Positions 13,593 to 21,022 are shown, numbered from the stretch's first letter. The stretch: 21,022 bases of DNA from JAICJR01 sp036555755 (GCA_036555755.1 DATBKS010000157.1:1-21022), one strand, 5' to 3'. The notes: generated from the sequence alone by a model not told the origin. A program made the numbers and translations.

Positions 13593-13598
13593 TAGCCT
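13593..13598 (+). promoter_or_regulatory. Putative -10 element of the PAP2 gene
   Basis: TAGCCT fits TANNNT and lies seven bases before the ATG, so the mRNA may be leaderless; there is no Shine-Dalgarno sequence. No convincing -35 at normal spacing was seen. The rest of 13449-13605 holds the FAD-oxidase Shine-Dalgarno sequence and a GGTTAACC palindrome at 13560. Confidence 0.3.
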
Positions 13599-13605
13599 GA
13601 ATGCG

Positions 13606-14457
13606 ATGACGCGGTCCACCCGGACAGCTCTGATTGGTGCTTTCGTCGCGGCGGCCGGGGTGGCGTTGCTGCGGCACCTCGCGTTCGTGCCGGCCATCCA
13701 GCACGCGGACGCGGTCACGCTGCACGACTTCATCTCGCTCGACCGCCCGTCGATCTACGGCCTGCTCACGAGCACGGCCCACATCGCCGACCCCGCGCCC
13801 TACGGCGTGATCGGCGTGGTGCTGATCGCGATCGCGGCTCTCCAGGGACGGGTGCGCACGGCGGCCATCGTGGGCGTCGTCCTGCTCGGCGCAGCCGTGA
13901 CCACCGACTACATCCTCAAGCCGCTGCTCGCCGGCCACCGCTTCGACGCCGTGCTCGGCAACTACCAGGTGCCCGACGGGTCCTTCCCGAGCGGCCACGC
14001 CACGGCGTCGATGGCGCTCGCACTGTGCGCGATCATCGTCGCCACGCCGCGCTGGCGCCCCTACGTCGCCGCCCTCGGCGCGCTGTTCGCAATCGCGGTC
14101 AGCTACTCGTTCCTCACGCTCGACTGGCACTACCCGAGCGACGTGCTCGGCGGCTACCTGGTGGCGGGCGCGTGGGCGTCGCTTGGCATCGCCGCGCTGC
14201 GCGCCGCCGACGCCCGCTGGCCCGCCCGCACAGGCCGCGAGGCGGCCGGTCGCGTGCTGTCCGCGGTGGAGGTGAAGACCGTCACCGCACTGCTCGCAGG
14301 CGCCGTCATCGCGGGGGTCGCCGTGGTGGCGGCCGTGGCACCCGAGCGCGCGCTCGACTTCCTGCGCCTGCACACGATCTTCGCCGTCGGCGCGGCGGCC
14401 ATCGCGCTCGCCAGCCTCACCGTCGCGGGCGTCCTCGCGGCGATCCTGCGCGACTGA
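13606..14457 (+). CDS. PAP2-superfamily membrane phosphatase
   Basis: 283 residues with about seven or eight hydrophobic segments. The three phosphatase motifs are recognisable: K105-x6-R112 in KPLLAGHR, the SGH motif in SFPSGHATAS (S129-H131), and SFLTLDWHYPSD with H175 and D179. The first motif lacks the usual Pro after Arg, and the third has Phe where the consensus SRxxxxxHxxxD has Arg. After the catalytic domain two extra helices extend the C-terminus (about 225-283), longer than a minimal PAP2. Lipid phosphate or undecaprenyl-pyrophosphate substrates on the outer membrane face are typical, but the motif changes make activity uncertain. The ATG start lies seven bases after a possible -10 element. 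Confidence 0.85.
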   Translation: MTRSTRTALIGAFVAAAGVALLRHLAFVPAIQHADAVTLHDFISLDRPSIYGLLTSTAHIADPAPYGVIGVVLIAIAALQGRVRTAAIVGVVLLGAAVTTDYILKPLLAGHRFDAVLGNYQVPDGSFPSGHATASMALALCAIIVATPRWRPYVAALGALFAIAVSYSFLTLDWHYPSDVLGGYLVAGAWASLGIAALRAADARWPARTGREAAGRVLSAVEVKTVTALLAGAVIAGVAVVAAVAPERALDFLRLHTIFAVGAAAIALASLTVAGVLAAILRD

Positions 14458-14507
14458 CGCGCGCCGCTATCGTCCCTCCCGCCTCACACGAACGGAGGAA
14501 CGGAGCA

Positions 14508-15434
14508 ATGAAGCTCGAGGGCATTCATCACGTCACCGCCATCACCGGCGACGCACCGGGCAACGTCGACTTCTACGCGCGCGTGCTCGGCCTTCGCATG
14601 GTGAAGAAGACCGTCAACCAGGACGACCCGTCCGTCTACCACCTCTTCTACGCCGACGAAAAGGGCTCCCCCGGCTCGGACATCACCTTCTTCGAGTACC
14701 CGGGCGCGCCGCGCGGCCGCGCAGGCGCCGGGATGGTTCACCGCGTTGTCTTCCGCGTGGCCTCGAACGAGGCGCTCACCTTCTGGGAGGAGCGCCTCAC
14801 CTCCGAGGGCATCGACGTCAGCCTCTCCGGCGACTCGCTCGTGTTCGATGACCCCGAAGGTCTCGGGCTCGAGCTGCGCGTGGTCGAGACGAGCGACGAG
14901 CCGCTGATCGCCGAGCACCCGGAGATCCCGCGCGAGCTCGCGATCCAGGGCTTCGACGGCGTGCGCGCCTACAGCGACGACCCCGAGCGCAGCCGCAAGC
15001 TGCTCGAGGAGACGCTTGGCTTCAAGCCCACGGGCGACGCCAGCTACGAACTCCGCGGCGACAGGCGCGGCTCGTTCTACGCCTACGACCAGTCCACCGA
15101 GCGCGGCATGCAGGGCGCCGGGACGGTGCACCACGTGGCGTGGGCCGACGAGATGGACGAGCACGAGGCGTGGCAGCAGCGCGTCGCCGCGAGCGAGGCC
15201 CACCCCACGCCGATCATCGACCGCTTCTGGTTCCTGTCGATCTACTTCCGCGAGCCGAGCGGCGTGTTGTTCGAGATCGCCACGCTCGGGCCCGGCTTCG
15301 CCACCGACGAGGACCCGGAGCACCTCGGCGAGAAGCTCGTGCTGCCGCCGCGCTTCGAGCCGCTGCGCGAGCAGGTGGAGCGCACGGTCACGCCGATCCA
15401 CAACCCCCGCGAGGACTGGGCGAAGACTGATTGA
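14508..15434 (+). CDS. Ring-cleaving dioxygenase, VOC/glyoxalase family (MhqO/LinE-like)
   Basis: 308 residues with two tandem VOC modules. Module 1 starts GIHHVTAITGDAPGNVDFYARVLGLRMVKKTVN..., and continues to HLFYADEKGSPG; these are hallmarks of the MhqO/PcpA/LinE group of Fe(II) hydroquinone-cleaving dioxygenases. Probable metal ligands are H8 (IHHVT), H208 or H209 (TVHHVAW) and E256 (LFEIAT). Module 2 ends FEIATLGPGFATDEDPEHLGE, also family-typical. GGAGGA lies eight bases before ATG 14508, which fixes the start; a TATCGT (14468-14473) could be its own -10. A hydroquinone or quinone-detoxification role is inferred from the family. The MFS gene follows after 49 bases and may export or import a related aromatic compound. 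Confidence 0.9.
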   Translation: MKLEGIHHVTAITGDAPGNVDFYARVLGLRMVKKTVNQDDPSVYHLFYADEKGSPGSDITFFEYPGAPRGRAGAGMVHRVVFRVASNEALTFWEERLTSEGIDVSLSGDSLVFDDPEGLGLELRVVETSDEPLIAEHPEIPRELAIQGFDGVRAYSDDPERSRKLLEETLGFKPTGDASYELRGDRRGSFYAYDQSTERGMQGAGTVHHVAWADEMDEHEAWQQRVAASEAHPTPIIDRFWFLSIYFREPSGVLFEIATLGPGFATDEDPEHLGEKLVLPPRFEPLREQVERTVTPIHNPREDWAKTD

Positions 15435-15435
15435 C

Positions 15436-15451
15436 CCCGCGCCATAGCGGG
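15436..15451. terminator. Small hairpin after the dioxygenase gene
   Basis: CCCGC (15436-15440) pairs with GCGGG (15447-15451) around a six-base loop, immediately after the stop. With only five base pairs and no T-tract, it would be at most a weak terminator. Confidence 0.3.
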
Positions 15452-15454
15452 TAA

Positions 15455-15483
15455 GGCGCCCTCTAACCAGCTAGGGAGGCGCC
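15455..15483 (+). promoter_or_regulatory. Stem-loop containing the MFS ribosome-binding site
   Basis: GGCGCCCTC (15455-15463) can pair with GAGGCGCC (15476-15483), with one bulged base. The GGGAGG Shine-Dalgarno sequence of the downstream MFS gene lies in the right arm and the TTG start follows directly. Folding would hide the ribosome-binding site. Regulation by this structure is inference. Confidence 0.4.
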
Positions 15484-17319
15484 TTGACGAGCGAGGGAAC
15501 GCAGACGGCCGAACGCACGGCCGGGACCATCGAGACCGACGTACCGGCACGGATCGACCGGCTGCCTTGGGCGCGCTGGCACTGGCTGGTGGTGCTCGGA
15601 CTCGGCGCCGTATGGATCCTCGACGGCCTCGAGGTCACGATCGTCGGCTCGATCTCCTCGCGCCTCACCGAGAAGGGCGCGGGCCTCACGCTCACGAGCG
15701 GCCAGCTCGGCCTCGCGGGCACGATCTACGTGATCGGCGCGTGTGTCGGCGCGCTCTTCTTCGGCTACCTGACGGACCGGCTCGGGCGGAAGAAGCTGTT
15801 CATCGCCACGCTCGGCCTCTACCTCGTGGCCACGGTGCTGACAGCGTTCTCGATGAGCCCGCTGTGGTTCTTCGTCTGCCGCTTCTTCACCGGCGCGGGC
15901 ATCGGCGGCGAGTACGCCGCCATCAACTCCGCGATCGACGAGCTGATCCCCGCGCGCGTGCGCGGCACGGTCGACCTGATGATCAACGGCAGCTACTGGC
16001 TCGGCACGGCGTTCGGCGCCGCGCTGTCGCTCGTGCTGCTGGACGAGAGCCTGTTCCCCGCCAACGTGGGCTGGCGCCTCGCGTTCGGCATCGGCGCGGT
16101 GCTGGGCCTCGGCATCCTGCTCGTGCGCCGGAACGTCCCCGAGAGCCCGCGCTGGCTGTTCATCCACGGGCGCGAGCAGCAGGCGGAGCGGCTCGTCGAC
16201 GGAATCGAACGCGACGTGGAGCGCGAGACCGGCGAGGAGCTCGAGCCAGTCGACCAGACGCTCACGATCCGCCAGCGCGACACGATCGGCTTCCTCACGA
16301 TCGCCAAGACCGTGTTCACGATCTACCCGCGGCGAACCGTCCTCGGCCTGTCGCTCTTCATCGGCCAGGCGTTCATCTACAACGCGGTCACCTTCAACTT
16401 CGTGAACATCATGTCCAAGTACTACGGCACCTCGTCGAGTTCGGGGCCCGTGTACCTGATCCCGTTCGCGATCGGCAACTTCCTCGGCCCGGTGCTGCTC
16501 GGGCGGCTGTTCGACACGGTCGGCCGGCGCACGATGATCGCGGGCTGTTACATCACCTCGGGCGTGCTGTTCGCCGTCATGGCCGTGCTCTTCCAGGGCG
16601 GCCACCTCACGACCGCCACGCAGGTGATCGCGTTCGTCGTGATCTTCTTCTTCGCCTCGGCGGGCGCGAGCGCCGCGTACCTCACAGTCAGCGAGATCTT
16701 CCCGATGGAGACGCGCGCGATGGCGATCGCGTTCTTCTACGCGGTCGGGACCGGGATCGGCGGCGCGATCGGGCCGGTGCTATACGGCAGCCTGATCGAC
16801 CCGGCGCACCCCGGCAAGCTCGCGGTCGGCTTCTTCATCGCCGCGGGGCTGATGGCGGCCGCTGGCATCGTCGAGGCCGTGCTGGGCGTGCCCGCCGAGC
16901 AGAAGTCGCTCGAGGAGATCGCCGAGCCGCTCACAGCGGAGGAAGGCGAGGAGGGCGCCGAGCCCGCGGAGCCCAAGCGGCGGCGACGCCCGGCGCGCAC
17001 GCGCGTCCAGCCGGGCCTCGTGCGCGCGCACCCGGACCCGATGTCGCGCTACCCGCGCTCGTCCTGGTCGCCGTGGCAGCTCAGCTTCGACGCGCTGGCC
17101 GAGGACCCGCTCCAGGCGCAGGAGATAGAGGCGATCGTGAACGCCGCGCGCGGCGAGGAACCGGTCCACACCCGCCGTCTCGCTGAGGACGTGCACGCCA
17201 ACCGCTGGGGCCCCGGACGCTTCCGTGCAGCGCTGCGGGCGGCCGTGAGGGGCGGCGCGCTCCGCCCCGCCGGACGCGGGAGGTTCGTCGCCGCGGAGCC
17301 GCCGCCACAGGCTCAGTAG
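15484..17319 (+). CDS. MFS transporter (sugar/metabolite:H+ symporter type) with soluble C-terminal extension
   Basis: 611 residues; about 470 form a 12-helix MFS unit. Motif A is GYLTDRLGRKKLF after helix 2, PESPRWLFIHGR follows helix 6 as in sugar and aromatic-acid porters, and GRLFDTVGRRTM repeats motif A in the second half. IGGEYAAINSAIDELIP is typical of the metabolite:H+ symporter group. From about residue 485 the chain becomes acidic, then has an RRRRPART stretch and a soluble tail of about 110 residues with helix-rich, winged-helix-like content. That tail is not part of the normal family. The TTG start is the first after an in-frame TAG (15472) and has GGGAGG four bases upstream. The cargo is unknown; an aromatic compound linked to the preceding dioxygenase is plausible. 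Confidence 0.9.
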   Translation: MTSEGTQTAERTAGTIETDVPARIDRLPWARWHWLVVLGLGAVWILDGLEVTIVGSISSRLTEKGAGLTLTSGQLGLAGTIYVIGACVGALFFGYLTDRLGRKKLFIATLGLYLVATVLTAFSMSPLWFFVCRFFTGAGIGGEYAAINSAIDELIPARVRGTVDLMINGSYWLGTAFGAALSLVLLDESLFPANVGWRLAFGIGAVLGLGILLVRRNVPESPRWLFIHGREQQAERLVDGIERDVERETGEELEPVDQTLTIRQRDTIGFLTIAKTVFTIYPRRTVLGLSLFIGQAFIYNAVTFNFVNIMSKYYGTSSSSGPVYLIPFAIGNFLGPVLLGRLFDTVGRRTMIAGCYITSGVLFAVMAVLFQGGHLTTATQVIAFVVIFFFASAGASAAYLTVSEIFPMETRAMAIAFFYAVGTGIGGAIGPVLYGSLIDPAHPGKLAVGFFIAAGLMAAAGIVEAVLGVPAEQKSLEEIAEPLTAEEGEEGAEPAEPKRRRRPARTRVQPGLVRAHPDPMSRYPRSSWSPWQLSFDALAEDPLQAQEIEAIVNAARGEEPVHTRRLAEDVHANRWGPGRFRAALRAAVRGGALRPAGRGRFVAAEPPPQAQ

Positions 17320-17350
17320 CCGCGTTTGCCCTGCCTGCGATGCTTGGAGC

Positions 17351-19003
17351 GTGGCCTCCCTCGCGGGCGTCGTAGACGCCGGACCTGCACCGAATAAGCG
17401 CCTCACACTGATCGCCTGCATCGTCGGGTCGGGCACCGTGTTCCTCGACGGCACGGTCGTGAACGTCGCCCTGCCGGCCATCCGCGAGGGTCTCAACGCA
17501 GGCCTCGCGGTGCAGCAGTGGGTCACCGAGGCGTACCTGCTCACGCTCTCGGCGCTCATCCTCGTGGGCGGTTCGTTCGGCGACCTGTTCGGCCGCCGGC
17601 GCGTGTTCGCGATGGGAATCTCGGCGTTCGGCGCGTTCTCCCTGCTGTGTGCGGTCTCGCCGACAGGCGGGTTCCTGATCGTCGCGCGGGCGCTCCAGGG
17701 CATCGCCGGGGCGATGCTCGTGCCCAACACGCTCGCGCTCATCATGGACACCTTCGAGGAGAACGAGCGCGGTGCCGCGATCGGATCGTGGACGGCGTGG
17801 ACTGCGATCGCCACGGTGATCGGGCCCCTCGGCGGCGGCCTCCTCATCGGCGTGGCGTCTTGGCGCTGGGTGTTCGCGATCAACGTCGTGCCGGTCCTGG
17901 TAACGCTCTGGCTGCTGCGCTTCGCGCCGGCGGGCGAGCGCATCAAGGACGTGCGGGTGGACTGGTTCGGCGCGCTGTTCGCCGCGCTCGGCCTCGCGGG
18001 GCCGGTGTTCGCGCTGATCGAACAGCCGCAGGAAGGCTGGGGTTCCCCCATGGTCTACATCCCGCTGATCGGCGGCTTCGCGATGATCGCGCTGTTCCTG
18101 TGGTGGGAGCAGCACACGCGCGACCCGATGCTGCCCCTCGACCTGTTCAAAAGCCGCAACTTCTCGATCGGCAACCTCACGACGCTGGCGCTCTACGCCG
18201 GACTCAGCGCGGCCACCTTCCTGCTGTCGCTCTTCCTGCAGGAGACCGCCGGCTACTCGGCGCTCGAGGCGGGACTGTCGCTGCTGCCCTTGACCGTCAT
18301 CACTTTCTTTCTGTCTCGCCGCTTCGGCGCGCTCGCCGACCGCATCGGCCCGCGACCGTTCATGGGCTTCGGCCCGATCGTCGCGGGAGCCGGACTGCTC
18401 CTGATGTTGATGATCAACAGCGACGGCGACTACGTCACACAGGTGCTCCCAGGGGTGATCGTGTTCGGGCTTGGACTGTCGATGACCGTGGCGCCGCTCA
18501 CCGCGACGGTGCTCGCCGGCGCGCCCGCCCACCACTCCGGCATCGCCTCCGGGGTGAACAACGCGGTGGCGCGCGTGGCGGGCCTGCTGGCCATCGCGGT
18601 CGTGGGCGCGATTTGCGCCGCGCAGTTCGCCAAGACGATCGACAGCAAGCTGCCGGTGGCCAGCATGACCCCGCAGACCCAGCACGCGATCGTGACCATG
18701 AAGAAGCGCACGCTCGTCACGGACGCCAGCGGGGCGTCAGCCGGGCAGCGGGGCCAGGTGCACAGCGCGCTGCAGGACGCCTCGGTCAAGTCATTCCACC
18801 TCGGGATCGGGATCGCCGGGCTGCTCGCGATCGCCGGCGGCCTCGTGTCGCTCGTCGGGCTCGAGGGGCGCAGGAAGGTCGTGCATCCGATGAAGGCCGA
18901 GTGCTGCCCGGGCGGCGCCATCGTGGGCGCGAGCGAGGAGGTGCGGCTGGGCGAAACCGGCGCGCACATCGACCCCGCGCCCGCTCCGGCTCGCGCCGGG
19001 TAG
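17351..19003 (+). CDS. DHA2-family MFS drug exporter (EmrB/QacA type)
   Basis: 550 residues, 14 predicted helices, the DHA2 length. FLDGTVVNVALPAI in helix 1 is the D1-type motif of 14-helix exporters, WVTEAYLLTLSALILVGGSFGDLFGRRRVF holds motif A in its last part, and ARALQGIAGAMLVPNTLALI with WTAIATVIGPLGGGLL supplies motifs B and C (antiporter motif). A loop with HHSGIASGVNNAVARVAG precedes the last helices. The cytoplasmic tail has CCPGG and ends in Ala/Pro-rich residues. The GTG start has only a weak GGAG one base upstream, so the exact start is uncertain. It should use the proton gradient to expel small hydrophobic compounds. It lies 31 bases after the previous MFS and 35 bases before the ABC pair. 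Confidence 0.92.
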   Translation: MASLAGVVDAGPAPNKRLTLIACIVGSGTVFLDGTVVNVALPAIREGLNAGLAVQQWVTEAYLLTLSALILVGGSFGDLFGRRRVFAMGISAFGAFSLLCAVSPTGGFLIVARALQGIAGAMLVPNTLALIMDTFEENERGAAIGSWTAWTAIATVIGPLGGGLLIGVASWRWVFAINVVPVLVTLWLLRFAPAGERIKDVRVDWFGALFAALGLAGPVFALIEQPQEGWGSPMVYIPLIGGFAMIALFLWWEQHTRDPMLPLDLFKSRNFSIGNLTTLALYAGLSAATFLLSLFLQETAGYSALEAGLSLLPLTVITFFLSRRFGALADRIGPRPFMGFGPIVAGAGLLLMLMINSDGDYVTQVLPGVIVFGLGLSMTVAPLTATVLAGAPAHHSGIASGVNNAVARVAGLLAIAVVGAICAAQFAKTIDSKLPVASMTPQTQHAIVTMKKRTLVTDASGASAGQRGQVHSALQDASVKSFHLGIGIAGLLAIAGGLVSLVGLEGRRKVVHPMKAECCPGGAIVGASEEVRLGETGAHIDPAPAPARAG

Positions 19004-19038
19004 GGCCGCGGCCGTCGCTACTGTCCAGCGTCGGCCCC

Positions 19039-20019
19039 ATGACTCACGCAATCGAGGCGAGCGGACTCGTCAAGACATATCCCGGCGGCGTGCAAGCGCT
19101 CGACGAGCTGAGCTTCAGCGTGGTCGAGGGCACCGTGTTCGGCCTGCTCGGACCGAACGGCGCGGGCAAGTCCACCGCGGTCAAGATCCTCACCACGCTC
19201 TCCCGGGCCGACTCCGGAAGCGCGGCCGTCGCGGGCTTCGACGTGCGCACGCAATCCGACAAGGTGCGCCGCAGCATCGGCACGGTGCAGCAGGGCTCGA
19301 CTGTCGACCGCGAGGCCACCGGCCGCGAGAACCTGCGCCTGCAGGGTCAGGTGTACGGGCTGCGCGGGCGCGAGCTCGAGTCGCGGGCCTCGGAGCTGCT
19401 CGAGCGCTTCGGCCTCAGCGACGCCGCCGACCGCATCGCCCGGGGCTACTCCGGCGGCATGGAGCGCCGGCTCGTGGTGGCGATGGCGCTGATCCACCGC
19501 CCGAGCGTGCTCTTCCTCGATGAGCCCACCACCGGGCTCGACCCGGAGGTGCGCGCCGACATGTGGACCGAGATCTCGCGGCTCGCCAGCGAGCAGGGGC
19601 TCACGATCCTGCTCACCACGCACTACCTCGAGGAGGCGGACAACCTCGCCTCACAGCTCGCGATCGTGGACCGCGGGCGCGTGGTGGCCGAGGGCACGCC
19701 CGAGGGACTGAAGGCCGACCTGCGCGGCGACGCGATTCACGTCGAGCTCCACGGACAGCCCGAGGGCAACGGACACGTGGCCGCGCTCGAGGCGCTCACC
19801 GAGATCAGCGAGGTGACGGCGGACGGCCGCAGCCTCCACGCGCGCGCCGACGACGGAGCGCGCGCCGTGCCGGTCGTGCTCCAGGCGCTCGAGGCCAGCG
19901 GCGCGCAGGTGGCGTCGGTGAGCGTCGCCCGCCCGTCCCTCGACGACGTGTACCTGCGCTACGCGGGGCGAACTTTTGACAAGGCAGAAGCGGAAGCCGA
20001 GGAGAAGGACAAGCGATGA
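19039..20019 (+). CDS. ABC transporter ATP-binding protein (DrrA family)
   Basis: 326 residues. Walker A is GPNGAGKST (38-46), Q-loop VQQGS (about 83-87), signature YSGGMERRL (137-145), Walker B VLFLDEPTTGLDP (157-169), H-loop H195 in TTHYLEEADN. The C-terminal DUF4162-like part ends RPSLDDVYLRYAG, as in daunorubicin-resistance ATPases, and then a Lys/Glu-rich tail. The ATG at 19039 has no Shine-Dalgarno sequence; TACTGT (19019-19024) upstream could be a -10, giving a very short leader. The stop overlaps the permease start (ATGA). Domain positions are the same as in the ATPase at 2895-3839, so the two are clear paralogues, with different signatures (SGGM here, SGGQ there). Confidence 0.95.
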   Translation: MTHAIEASGLVKTYPGGVQALDELSFSVVEGTVFGLLGPNGAGKSTAVKILTTLSRADSGSAAVAGFDVRTQSDKVRRSIGTVQQGSTVDREATGRENLRLQGQVYGLRGRELESRASELLERFGLSDAADRIARGYSGGMERRLVVAMALIHRPSVLFLDEPTTGLDPEVRADMWTEISRLASEQGLTILLTTHYLEEADNLASQLAIVDRGRVVAEGTPEGLKADLRGDAIHVELHGQPEGNGHVAALEALTEISEVTADGRSLHARADDGARAVPVVLQALEASGAQVASVSVARPSLDDVYLRYAGRTFDKAEAEAEEKDKR

Positions 20020-20792
20020 CAGTCACGCTCAGAGATTCCTGGTACATGACGGTCCGCCACCTGCGGGCGCTCTGGCGCCAGCCGGCGTGGATCGCGGTGA
20101 CGCTCGTGCAGCCGATCATCTGGCTGCTGCTCTACGGCGCGCTGTTCAAGCGCGTGGTGCAGATCCCTGGGTTCCAGAGCGGCTCGTACATCGAGTTCCT
20201 CGTGCCTGGCGTGCTCGTGATGACCGCGTTCTTCGGCGCGGGCTGGGGCGGCATGCCCGTGATCGACGACCTCAACCGCGGCGTGATCGACCGCTTCCTC
20301 ACGACGCCCGTGCACAAGGTGGCGCTGGTCGCCGGTCGCATCGTGCAGGGCGCGATCGGCGTGATCGTGCAGTCGCTGATCATCGTCGTGCTCGCGCTGA
20401 TCACCGGCGCGCACTTCCGCAACGGCGTCGGCGGCGTGGCGCTGATGATCTTCCTGGCCGTGCTGCTCGCGGCGGCCACCACCGCGTGGTCCTACGGCGT
20501 GGCGCTGTACGTGCGCAAGGAGGAGACGCTGATCGCGCTGATGCAGTTTCTGCTCTTGCCGCTCACGTTCCTCTCGGGCGCGTTCATGCAGCTCAGCCTC
20601 GTGCCCAACTGGATCAGCAACATCGCGGGCTTCAACCCGCTCAACTGGGCCGTCGAAGCAGGTCGCTCAGCCGCCCTGCAGCACACGGACTGGGGCTACG
20701 TCGCCTCGCGCACCGGTTTCTTGCTGGCGCTGCTGGCGGTGGCGGTGTGGTTTGCGGTCCGGGCGTTTGCGAGCTATCAGCGCAGCATCTAG
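20016..20792 (+). CDS. ABC-2 type permease (DrrB family)
   Basis: 258 residues with six hydrophobic segments. The opening WYMTVRHLRALWRQPAWIAVTLVQPIIWLLLYGALF is DrrB-like (Arg-rich amphipathic start, then QPIIWLLLYG). Then comes LVPGVLVMTAFFGAGWGG, the loop DDLNRGVIDRFLTTPV with the conserved ABC-2 pattern, FLLLPLTFLSGAFMQLSLVPNWI, and FNPLNWAVEAGR, the family's C-terminal motif. The ATG overlaps the ATPase TGA by four bases, so the two are translationally coupled. Together they should form a drug- or lipid-type exporter. Its TAG stop supplies the first base of a heptamer repeat array. Confidence 0.95.
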   Translation: MTVTLRDSWYMTVRHLRALWRQPAWIAVTLVQPIIWLLLYGALFKRVVQIPGFQSGSYIEFLVPGVLVMTAFFGAGWGGMPVIDDLNRGVIDRFLTTPVHKVALVAGRIVQGAIGVIVQSLIIVVLALITGAHFRNGVGGVALMIFLAVLLAAATTAWSYGVALYVRKEETLIALMQFLLLPLTFLSGAFMQLSLVPNWISNIAGFNPLNWAVEAGRSAALQHTDWGYVASRTGFLLALLAVAVWFAVRAFASYQRSI

Positions 20793-20875
20793 TTGGCGGT
20801 TGGCGGTTGGCGGTTGGCAGTTGGCAGTTGGCGGTTGGCAGTTGGCAGTTGGCAGTTGGCAGTTGGCAGTTGGCG
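20792..20875. repeat. Twelve-copy heptamer tandem repeat GTTGGC(A/G)
   Basis: Twelve gapless 7-bp units, all GTTGGC plus a final A or G; the last base reads G G G A A G A A A A A G along the array. The first base is the last base of the permease stop codon. It is not a CRISPR array, because there are no spacers. It resembles the short tandemly repeated repetitive sequences known from cyanobacteria. Confidence 0.95.
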
Positions 20876-20888
20876 CCTGGACTCTGAC

Positions 20889-20909
20889 TGCCTACTGCCT
20901 ACTGCCAAC
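20889..20909. repeat. Three inverted copies of the heptamer family
   Basis: TGCCTAC, TGCCTAC and TGCCAAC; on the other strand GTTGGCA, GTAGGCA, GTAGGCA. They lie 13 bases after the main array in opposite orientation, so the two could fold into a long hairpin between two convergent genes. They also encode the last residues and stop codon of the minus-strand gene. Confidence 0.85.
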
Positions 20910-21022
20910 CCGTTGCGCATGAGCGGCCAAGTCGATGACCCGCCGTTCATGCGTCCCCACGCCGAGCACCCGCTCCCCCTGCCTTACCTCGACGTTGAAT
21001 CTCAGCTTCCTGCCGTCGATCA
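20892..21022 (-). CDS. Hotdog-fold thioesterase-like protein, 3' end only
   Basis: Only the last 43 codons are in the window. The readable end is IDGRKLRFNVEVRQGERVLG, then VGTHERRVIDLAAHAQRVGSRQ and TAG. The pattern F.VE.R.GE...G.GTHER.V.D resembles the C-terminal strand pair of 4HBT/FlK-like thioesterases (GTHER is common there). The last five residues and stop come from heptamer repeats (GTTGGCA, GTAGGCA), so the tail may have been altered by repeat growth. The gene is convergent with the ABC permease. Identification rests on a short fragment. Confidence 0.55.
   Translation of the reverse strand, partial: IDGRKLRFNVEVRQGERVLGVGTHERRVIDLAAHAQRVGSRQ

Noticed and set aside
13449..13733. 95-residue N-terminal extension of the FAD oxidase
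   Set aside because: It overlaps the divergent PAP2 gene and promoter region; ATG 13448 has a good AAGGAG at the right distance.
17518..19038. Upstream in-frame extension of the DrrA ATPase (an 833-codon frame)
   Set aside because: The extension overlaps the DHA2 exporter in another frame and is low-complexity Arg-rich. The ABC domain starts at ATG 19039 with normal family length.
20792..20909. CRISPR-like array
   Set aside because: The units are 7 bp with no spacers, no leader and no cas genes, so it is a simple tandem repeat.

Overview
The window is GC-rich, gene-dense DNA from a high-GC Gram-positive bacterium. Heavy GC-ending codon use, GTG and TTG starts, and likely leaderless genes all point to Actinobacteria. 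The repeated peptidoglycan-binding protein behind a c-di-AMP riboswitch and the DrrAB-type exporters fit Actinobacteria/Thermoleophilia (Solirubrobacterales-like). That finer placement is inference, because no rRNA or marker gene is present. No tRNA, rRNA, CRISPR array, prophage or insertion sequence was seen.

Layout. 1-2068 (+): the 3' part of a sensor histidine kinase, its LuxR-type response regulator, and a YceH/DUF480 protein. 2072-3839 (-): a DrrAB-like ABC exporter (permease and ATPase), divergent from a TetR regulator (3950-4531, +) across an operator-like cluster of TTAC/GTAA half-sites. 4528-6827 (-): a second NarL/DesK-type two-component system whose genes overlap. 6917-7933 (+): a nitronate monooxygenase, followed by a large hairpin and a 5'-truncated TMEM175/DUF1211 channel remnant. 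8721-8862: a c-di-AMP (ydaO/yuaA) riboswitch directly ahead of a secreted three-repeat peptidoglycan-binding protein with an NlpC/P60-like domain. 10275-11896 (-): an isonitrile-hydratase-like DJ-1/PfpI enzyme, translationally coupled to a GATase1-AraC regulator. 12054-13448 (-): a BBE-type FAD oxidase. 13606-17319 (+): a PAP2 phosphatase, a ring-cleaving VOC dioxygenase, and an MFS carrier with an unusual soluble C-terminal domain. 17351-20792 (+): a DHA2-family MFS drug exporter and a second DrrAB-like ABC pair. 20792-20909: a striking 7-bp tandem repeat array. 20892-21022 (-): the 3' end of a hotdog thioesterase-like gene.

How it works together. The region looks like an envelope-stress, detoxification and export neighbourhood: two signalling pairs, four exporters, and redox or ring-cleavage enzymes. 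The most distinctive pieces are: (i) the c-di-AMP riboswitch with almost no room for an expression platform, controlling a cell-wall protein whose long pre-signal N-terminus carries a duplicated DLTxxELWxxS motif; (ii) a dispersed family of heptamer tandem repeats (GTTGGCR) at two intergenic sites, with a different heptamer inside the yceH-like coding region; and (iii) the TMEM175 remnant. No wholly new multi-gene system could be demonstrated from sequence alone.
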